NCBI GenBank assembly: GCA_964445135.1
Contig: CAYUJW010000047.1
Coordinates: forward strand, 1 to 6,892
Direction: 5' to 3'
Source: JACOTV01 sp964445135
Lineage (GTDB): Bacteria > Patescibacteriota > Microgenomatia > UBA1406 > GWC2-37-13
Length of the DNA stretch: 6,892 nucleotides
In this document: positions 1-4,541 of the stretch, piece after piece
Numbering within the stretch: the first letter of the stretch is position 1
Layout of the letters: the number at the start of each line of letters is the position of its first letter
Position numbers and translations under genes: made by a program
Notes under the pieces: model-generated
The model's input: the letters and a program-made list of their open reading frames with translations, nothing else
Told to the model about the DNA's origin: nothing
The model's database searches: none

Positions 1-56
1 TTTCAACCTTTCAACCTTTCAACCTTTCAACCTTTCAACCTTTCAACCTTTCAACT
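1..56. repeat. Octamer tandem repeat (TTTCAACC)n, cut by window edge
   Basis: Six perfect head-to-tail copies of TTTCAACC fill positions 1-48. A seventh copy at 49-56 matches 7 of 8 bases (last C replaced by T). On the transcribed minus strand the unit reads GGTTGAAA. The array begins 5 bases beyond the stop codon of the esterase gene and runs off the left edge, so its total length is unknown. The period of 8 is not a multiple of 3, so if it enters a neighbouring gene a change in copy number would shift the frame. Nothing resembling a rho-independent terminator (GC stem plus T tract) is seen here. Role unknown. Confidence 0.95.
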
Positions 57-61
57 AATTA

Positions 62-1516
62 TCACCACATGTCATTGATGGCGTTGTACCAATTTTCAGC
101 CATTTTATTATTTCCGCTTGTTGAGGGATGCACTACATCAACATAGTCTCCTGATTGTACTCCCTGATACACATCGACCACGCGGATGGAGCGACCAGCG
201 GCCGTAAGTTCTGCAGCCACCGCGTCAATACTGGCATTATATTCACCATAGGTGCCGCCATTGAAGCTCACTTTGGAAATGACTATGCGAACTTCGGGGC
301 TTGCAGCATACATTTTTTCTAAAAATGCCTTCAATCGCTGCCTAATACGCGGTTGTTCGCACTGCGCTTCTGTTCCACCTGCACATGCAAAATCATTGAT
401 GCCAATAAGAAGCAGCACTATTTGCGGATCGTATTGTGCAAACCATGTATCAATGTTTTCCGAAAGTCCGCCTGCTTCTGGCCAATATGCCTGGCAATGA
501 TTGGCCACATCGTCCATACACCATCCTCCATGCCCCTCGTGGTTTGTGTCTGCTGCATCGCCATCGCTTTGCGAACCAACAAAGTCTACTTGTCGACCGG
601 CGCCACTTAAGAGCTCATAGAGTTTTTTTCGATAGGAATTCCCATCCATACCTCCGGTGACCGAATCACCAAGCGGCATCACACGCACCCGTCCGGTAAG
701 AGGCGGATCAGTGTTTGGATTAGGATTAGGGTTCGGGTTAGGATTGGGGTTGGGATTTACGACAGGTGGAGGGTTTGTATTTGGTGGATTGGTGTTTGGC
801 GGAATATCGGTATAGACAACGGTTGGAACAGGGGTACTGTATGTTGGAGGAGTAAATTCGTATCTGCCAGTATTTGGATTCAATTGATATCCATATTGGC
901 GCGTCAGCTGAAACACTTCCTGACCCGAAATTGTTGCCGAGTTAATCGTGATGATAGATTGGCCATTTGCTGGCTGTATGTTTTCATTTGCGTAATTGTT
1001 GATTTTGAGCTTGTATCCACTTTGAACTCCGCGCGCCACTTGAAACACGCCAATTCCAGCGGCCACCGCCCGGTATTTAAGTTTGACGACTGGTGTTTTA
1101 TCAAGAGCTGATAGCGCATTGTTTCGCACATCTTTTTCAACTCCCACGATGACTGAATAGTTTGGCTCTTCTCTCACATACACGTTATACGTATCCGTCA
1201 CATCCTCCGCCTGAACATATTCAAACATACGAACATCATAGGCAATTGGCACGGTAAAGCCAGATACGTGATCGTCAAACATAGAAATTGTCACGTCCAT
1301 ATCTATCGTATCGCCAAGCATGTACACCGATTCTCCCGTACTCGGGACAATTTCCACAAATCCACTTTTACTGACAAATTCCTTCTCTTGCTTCTGCTGT
1401 TGAGTCGGTGCCCATTGTGCAAGATTAATAAGTGTTGGAAGCCCAACTCGCACCACAAGAAGAGTGAATGCTAAAAAGACCGTGAGAAAAAGTGTCGGGA
1501 GAAGTTTTTTGTACAT
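62..1516 (-). CDS. Membrane-anchored cohesin-like / CE3-family SGNH carbohydrate esterase
   Basis: Predicted 484-residue surface protein. Residues 5-30 form one hydrophobic N-terminal segment after MYKK, a signal anchor with no clear cleavage site. Residues about 52-192 look like a cohesin-type beta-sandwich (GESVYMLGDTIDMDVTI, then GFTVPIAYDVRMFEYV). Residues 222-274 are a Pro/Asn/Thr linker with seven Asn-Pro pairs. Residues 276-484 are an SGNH hydrolase closest in memory to carbohydrate esterase family 3 (acetylxylan esterases): VRVMPLGDSVTGG with nucleophile Ser285, DFVGS, HEGHGGW at 326-332 (block II Gly), IGIND with Asn374, and the acid/base pair Asp460/His463 in DVVHP. All catalytic blocks are present, so activity is likely: removal of acetyl groups from a polysaccharide outside the cell. 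The exact substrate is not readable. I chose the ATG at 1516 because MYKK directly precedes the membrane segment; a TTG at 1528 would add four residues. Neither start has a Shine-Dalgarno sequence. The protein ends without a sortase motif. The gene starts 42 bases after the dockerin gene and is probably co-transcribed with it. Confidence 0.9.
   Translation of the reverse strand: MYKKLLPTLFLTVFLAFTLLVVRVGLPTLINLAQWAPTQQQKQEKEFVSKSGFVEIVPSTGESVYMLGDTIDMDVTISMFDDHVSGFTVPIAYDVRMFEYVQAEDVTDTYNVYVREEPNYSVIVGVEKDVRNNALSALDKTPVVKLKYRAVAAGIGVFQVARGVQSGYKLKINNYANENIQPANGQSIITINSATISGQEVFQLTRQYGYQLNPNTGRYEFTPPTYSTPVPTVVYTDIPPNTNPPNTNPPPVVNPNPNPNPNPNPNPNTDPPLTGRVRVMPLGDSVTGGMDGNSYRKKLYELLSGAGRQVDFVGSQSDGDAADTNHEGHGGWCMDDVANHCQAYWPEAGGLSENIDTWFAQYDPQIVLLLIGINDFACAGGTEAQCEQPRIRQRLKAFLEKMYAASPEVRIVISKVSFNGGTYGEYNASIDAVAAELTAAGRSIRVVDVYQGVQSGDYVDVVHPSTSGNNKMAENWYNAINDMW
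65..691 (-). other. CE3-type SGNH esterase domain (residues 276-484)
   Basis: Block I is GDS (Ser285), block II the Gly of HEGHGGW, block III GIND (Gly372, Asn374) and block V DxxH (Asp460, His463). The opening RVRVMPLGDS, the DFVGSQ strand and the HEGHGGW motif are the combination I remember from CE3 esterases such as those of clostridial cellulosomes, rather than from GDSL lipases or CE2. Four extra cysteines (333, 341, 378, 386) may form disulfides in the extracytoplasmic protein. The family call rests on motif memory, not on a search. Confidence 0.8.
717..758. repeat. Hexamer repeat encoding an (Asn-Pro)7 linker
   Basis: Seven consecutive six-base units of the form GG(A/G)TT(A/C/G/T) on the plus strand encode seven Asn-Pro dipeptides (residues 254-267) in the esterase protein. 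The third bases vary among units, so the peptide is conserved more tightly than the DNA. This suggests selection for an extended, flexible spacer between the cohesin-like domain and the esterase. The array is in frame, so copy-number change would lengthen or shorten the linker without frameshift. Confidence 0.9.
941..1363 (-). other. Cohesin-like beta-sandwich domain (residues about 52-192)
   Basis: The segment has the cohesin rhythm. A first strand is followed by a GD turn and alternating hydrophobic residues (Gly68-Asp69, then IDMDVTI). Next comes a strand of the 'GF-x-hydrophobic-x-YD' kind (Gly86 to Asp94) leading to FEYV, and then a run of short strands ending near SIITI (187-191). Known cohesins show the same opening and the same YD-x-x-x-(L/F) strand. 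A general CBM2/CBM3-like or other Ig-like sandwich cannot be excluded from sequence alone. A dockerin in the adjacent gene strengthens the call. Confidence 0.6.
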
Positions 1517-1558
1517 AGAGTCATTCAAATAAATACGCCAAAATGTATGATCTCAAGC

Positions 1559-3994
1559 TTAGTGAGAAACATTGAGCATCGACCACAAGGCCAACTCAAA
1601 ATCTTCCTGAGATATTGTTCCATCCAAGTTTGCATCGTATTTGACTGAATATGGTGAGCGACGCGCAATGGCAAATAATATGGCAAGCAGGTCTTGAGAA
1701 TCAACGACCGAATCAGACCTTCCATCAACGACCAAGTCCCCCGCGCCAAGCGGGATTTTTGAGAAGTCTAAGATGCTACGGCCCGCACTCACGGTAACCG
1801 TTCCTTCATTGAGATCACATTCATAGTTTGCGTATGTGGCTTGAGCTGAGCCGGTTCCGGAATGACAGAATGTTTTTTTGGCGTGATTAAGAGGCTTGAC
1901 AGAAATACTAAACCCAGCACCGGGAATATGACGCCCCACATACGTACCCTCCCAGACACCATTATTCAAATATTTCATATCAACAATTTGCGAACCATTG
2001 TCGCCGCTTATGGCCAAGTTTTTGACGGTGACTGCCGTTTGAATCGTGGTCAATGCTGGGGTTTGATTTACCGCGCCAGGTGGGGCAAGCGGCATAAATA
2101 GTCGAAGCGTCATGGAAACATCTTTCTCAGTTCCCCCATCACCAACATCAACGGGCGGCACAATTGGCGGCTGTTCAGGAGGTTGTGGAGTGGCCGGACA
2201 TGTGAGGGTAAATGGGGCAGGTGGCGTCTCATCTGGGCGTCGCGCAAGCAATGCGCCAATTGCATCCAATCCGTGAATGGTGTAGTCAAAAGGAGGGTTG
2301 GTGTTTTCAGCAATGGTGTATATGTAAAACTGAATAGTGCGGCCGTTTGCAAACCATGCAGGATTCATCGTTTCAAATGTTCCCTGATTGATCGATACAT
2401 CTTGTGCGATAAGAGTTCCTCGCCCAATACCCGCCTGCTCTGGTCCATCAACCAGCTCGATGTTGTAGTAGATAGGCGGTTTTGTTGGATCATCCCCTGC
2501 CTGATATGCCGCAGTCACAGATACGCCGTTGGTACAGTCGATCGCATATTTTGCAAAGGCCAGATATCCCGCTTGTCCAAGAATTGCCGTGGGAGGCGCA
2601 ACACAACATTGCATATTTGCACTCCCCGGACACACTCCTGCAACAGACCGATATGCCGCACCCTTTTTGTCCTGACAATTCAGACTATTACTATTTGGCG
2701 CAGATACATATTCGCATGTCCCACCGCGCCCATCATTTATGACACAAGATTGTCCAACATACTGCAAATCAGGATCAACAACCACTGGCTCCGCTCCGGC
2801 GCCTGGAGGCGGCGGATTTACAACCACCGGATCTGTCCCAGCTCCGGGCGGGACGGGATTATTTCCACCTGTTCCTCCGGGATCTGGCGTTTGACCTGCT
2901 GCACAAAATGGTGCGGCTGTTGGGGCAGTTGGCGTACCTCCGCCCCCAACTGATCCGGCAGCATTATTATCAACAACTGCCAGCTGACTAAATATCTTGT
3001 CAAGATCAGCTCGATTAAATCCACCAATTGTTGCAAATTTTTCTCTTCCACTTCCCGCAGGACCCCACTCAAGGGCGATATGGTTATACGAGTACGCTGA
3101 ATTATCAACCACATATCCTCCATACTCCTTTAGGGCGCGCGCCACCATTTTAGATGATTCCGCCTGAAGCCCAAGGGAGTTTATGTCAACGCTTGGCGGA
3201 AGCGCAAGGAGCGCTCCCATACGAAGCGCAGGATTGGGGCCACAGTACGCATTAGTGCCTTCGATACACGGATCATTCCATCCGCTGTCTGCCTTGACTG
3301 CTGGCCAACGATATCCATTCCCACTACGACTAATGTTTTCAATGCCGTATATGACGAGCTTTAGGGCGTGAGGAATGCGATATCCCGCTTGCATCTCGCT
3401 AATACGGATTGCGCCCCCAAGGCTAGACATTCCAGATCCGCCTTGGGCTCCGAGTATCCCATTTCCTGTTTTAATATTATCTTGTCCATAGTCATATTTT
3501 GATATCGCCGCTCCTCCTGCCTCACACACGGTAAATGGTTGCGATGAATAGAGCGTCTCCCCATCTCGATCCAATATGGCAGATGAGGCGTTTGGCGTGC
3601 CGCCCCCCAGGACGTTTAATGTCACAACACTATCTGGCACTGGCAGTTGCCGACCTCCCCACAATGAACCACCATCGAGACTACATCGCCCTTGCTGTCC
3701 GCCTCCCCAACCGCCTCCTGACATTGTCTGAATTGTCTTAAGCGGCGCATCAGGCGTCATGATGATCACGTTTTCTTCCGGTCCGTATCCATTATCAGGA
3801 AGTCTGAAGTTGGCAGGTACAAACGCGGCCCCTGTTCCAATTGGAGTATTCCATATAGAGCTTGCAGCAAATGGCTGCTGAATTGGATCGCGACAATTTG
3901 CCACCTGTGCCGATGTTGTTTGACGCGAATAAAAGACCGCGCCCACCAGAGTAGCTGCTGCAACAAGCGACATCAAGATAATTTTTTTACTCAT
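1559..3994 (-). CDS. Secreted multidomain protein with C-terminal dockerin
   Basis: Predicted 811 residues, exported: MSKK, a hydrophobic stretch at 5-22 and a possible signal-peptidase site after Ala29. Residues 33-340 form a domain I cannot name. It resembles uncharacterised secreted bacterial proteins with motifs SSIWNTPI (45-52), GYRIPHALKL (204-213), YRWPAV (228-233), RMGALLALPPSVDI (258-271) and EYGGYVVDNSA (290-300). A Gly/Pro linker (341-410) with an imperfect repeat follows. Next is a six-cysteine module (413-467), a probable beta-sandwich (470-598), a Pro-rich hinge (about 600-616), a second beta-rich carrier (626-750) and a dockerin (752-811). The protein may act on or bind carbohydrate, inferred only from the dockerin and the neighbouring esterase; no catalytic residues can be assigned. 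I chose the ATG at 3994 because MSKK opens the signal sequence; a GTG at 4015 would add seven polar residues. No Shine-Dalgarno sequence precedes either. Cys34 lacks a lipobox. Confidence 0.9.
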   Translation of the reverse strand: MSKKIILMSLVAAATLVGAVFYSRQTTSAQVANCRDPIQQPFAASSIWNTPIGTGAAFVPANFRLPDNGYGPEENVIIMTPDAPLKTIQTMSGGGWGGGQQGRCSLDGGSLWGGRQLPVPDSVVTLNVLGGGTPNASSAILDRDGETLYSSQPFTVCEAGGAAISKYDYGQDNIKTGNGILGAQGGSGMSSLGGAIRISEMQAGYRIPHALKLVIYGIENISRSGNGYRWPAVKADSGWNDPCIEGTNAYCGPNPALRMGALLALPPSVDINSLGLQAESSKMVARALKEYGGYVVDNSAYSYNHIALEWGPAGSGREKFATIGGFNRADLDKIFSQLAVVDNNAAGSVGGGGTPTAPTAAPFCAAGQTPDPGGTGGNNPVPPGAGTDPVVVNPPPPGAGAEPVVVDPDLQYVGQSCVINDGRGGTCEYVSAPNSNSLNCQDKKGAAYRSVAGVCPGSANMQCCVAPPTAILGQAGYLAFAKYAIDCTNGVSVTAAYQAGDDPTKPPIYYNIELVDGPEQAGIGRGTLIAQDVSINQGTFETMNPAWFANGRTIQFYIYTIAENTNPPFDYTIHGLDAIGALLARRPDETPPAPFTLTCPATPQPPEQPPIVPPVDVGDGGTEKDVSMTLRLFMPLAPPGAVNQTPALTTIQTAVTVKNLAISGDNGSQIVDMKYLNNGVWEGTYVGRHIPGAGFSISVKPLNHAKKTFCHSGTGSAQATYANYECDLNEGTVTVSAGRSILDFSKIPLGAGDLVVDGRSDSVVDSQDLLAILFAIARRSPYSVKYDANLDGTISQEDFELALWSMLNVSH
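1562..1741 (-). other. Type I-like dockerin domain (residues 752-811)
   Basis: Two EF-hand-like calcium loops are visible. Loop 1 is Asp757 to Asp768 with Asp at positions 1, 5, 9 and 12, but Arg759 at position 3, where Asn or Asp is usual, and Ser at position 6 instead of Gly. Loop 2 is Asp787-Ala-Asn789-Leu-Asp791-Gly to Asp798, a fully canonical pattern. Each loop is followed by a helix (LLAILFAIA and FELALWSML). Positions 10-11, which set partner specificity in clostridial dockerins, are Ser-Gln and Gln-Glu. The domain follows a beta-rich carrier ending in LDFSKIPLGAGDL, an arrangement I recall from Patescibacteria proteins. Confidence 0.82.
2597..2758 (-). other. Six-cysteine module (residues 413-466)
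   Basis: Cysteines lie at 417, 427, 440, 455, 463 and 464, with the signature GQSC, GGTC, NC, GVCPG and QCC. The pattern (C, GxC, C, xCPG, CC) resembles small disulfide-bonded modules that I recall attached to secreted wall- or sugar-acting enzymes. I cannot name the family. It is flanked by linkers, so it probably folds independently with three disulfides outside the cell and may serve in binding. Confidence 0.55.
2771..2851. repeat. Imperfect 42-bp direct repeat in linker of the dockerin protein
   Basis: Two units encode PPGAG-x-x-PVVV-(N/D)-P at residues 382-394 and 396-408, a period of 14 residues. At DNA level the units keep blocks such as ACAACCAC and GCTCCGG with scattered differences. 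It is a duplicated proline-rich spacer between the N-terminal domain and the six-cysteine module. Confidence 0.8.
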
Positions 3995-4002
3995 AGGTTC
4001 AA

Positions 4003-4037
4003 GTTTTGAAAGCACTGTTTTGAATCAATACGTTGAT
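4003..4037. repeat. Direct repeat plus small dyad in the gap before the dockerin gene
   Basis: GTTTTGAA occurs at 4003-4010 and again at 4017-4024, separated by six bases. An inverted repeat ATCAA-TACG-TTGAT occupies 4024-4037 beside the cupredoxin stop codon. The gap is only 44 bases and lies just upstream of the ATG at 3994. The repeats are real, but such short ones arise by chance in AT-rich gaps; an operator or weak hairpin is possible and unproven. Confidence 0.4.
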
Positions 4038-4038
4038 G

Positions 4039-4485
4039 TTACTTTACAACAACCACGCCTTTCATTCCATCATATCCAGCCGGCCCGCAGTTTTTCGTAC
4101 ACGTAATCGGAAAGCGACCGATCCGATCTGCCTTGAATGTTATTTTTTTAACCACAAACGGCTCAACATTTCCAACAACTCCAAGGTCGGCAATCTCAAA
4201 ACTGTGAACGATATCCACGCTCTTTGCCTCGAGGATAACCGTTTGGTCTTTTTTGACAATGATCGTTGGTGGGCTAAATTCAAAGTTCTTAACGGTAAAC
4301 GGCACCGTCACTGTGTTGCCCGATTGAGCTTGTGAAGAGGTTTTGTTGTCTGTGGTTTGAGAGTCAGGTGATTGTGTCAGGCTTTGAAAGAGCGTTTTTT
4401 TCCCGCTTCCCAATTCGAGAAAAAATATGCCAAATGCCATGGCCAAAACTACAATCACTAATAATGCTATTACGCGTTTTTTCAT
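4039..4485 (-). CDS. Membrane-anchored cupredoxin with incomplete CuA-like site
   Basis: Predicted 148 residues. MKKR precedes a hydrophobic anchor (5-24). A polar Ser/Thr/Gln tether (31-58) comes next, then one cupredoxin beta-barrel (60-148) of the cytochrome-oxidase subunit II type: NFEFSPPTIIVKKDQTV, DIVHSFEI with His94, and CTKNCGPAGYDGMKG with Cys129, Cys133 and Met141. In CuA proteins the second Cys is followed by G-x-x-H-x-x-M. Here there is one extra residue, and Tyr138 stands where the second His ligand should be. The copper site is therefore altered: it may bind mononuclear copper, act in copper storage or electron transfer, or bind no metal. No oxidase subunit I is visible nearby. 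I chose the ATG at 4485 because MKKR directly precedes the anchor; the in-frame ATG at 4500 would add MVYLS. Neither has a Shine-Dalgarno sequence. The gene lies 56 bases after the RND gene and 44 before the dockerin gene. Confidence 0.88.
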   Translation of the reverse strand: MKKRVIALLVIVVLAMAFGIFFLELGSGKKTLFQSLTQSPDSQTTDNKTSSQAQSGNTVTVPFTVKNFEFSPPTIIVKKDQTVILEAKSVDIVHSFEIADLGVVGNVEPFVVKKITFKADRIGRFPITCTKNCGPAGYDGMKGVVVVK

Positions 4486-4541
4486 AGAGAGGTACACCAT
4501 CCATTTAACAGGAATGGGCCACGTAATGCAACATAAGGAGA

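Noticed and set aside
717..758. Telomere-like GGGTTA repeat
   Set aside because: Units vary at the third and sixth bases and are explained by in-frame Asn-Pro codons on the opposite strand.
1517..1558. Terminator between the dockerin and esterase genes
   Set aside because: No GC-rich stem with a following T tract is present in this 42-base gap, nor in the other two gaps.
2183..2953. 256-codon open frame on the plus strand
   Set aside because: It lies wholly opposite the dockerin gene, whose protein has clear domains. The plus-strand translation is rich in Cys, Arg and Trp with no recognisable motif, typical of an antisense shadow.
3893..3895. Lipoprotein attachment at Cys34 of the dockerin protein
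   Set aside because: The preceding residues Val-Ala-Asn do not fit a lipobox, which needs Gly, Ala or Ser just before the Cys.
4503..4531. Promoter before the cupredoxin gene (TTGCAT, 17-base spacer, TTAAAT on the minus strand)
   Set aside because: Spacing is good, but the -35 matches only 3 of 6 bases and the -10 only 4 of 6; this is within chance for an AT-rich gap.
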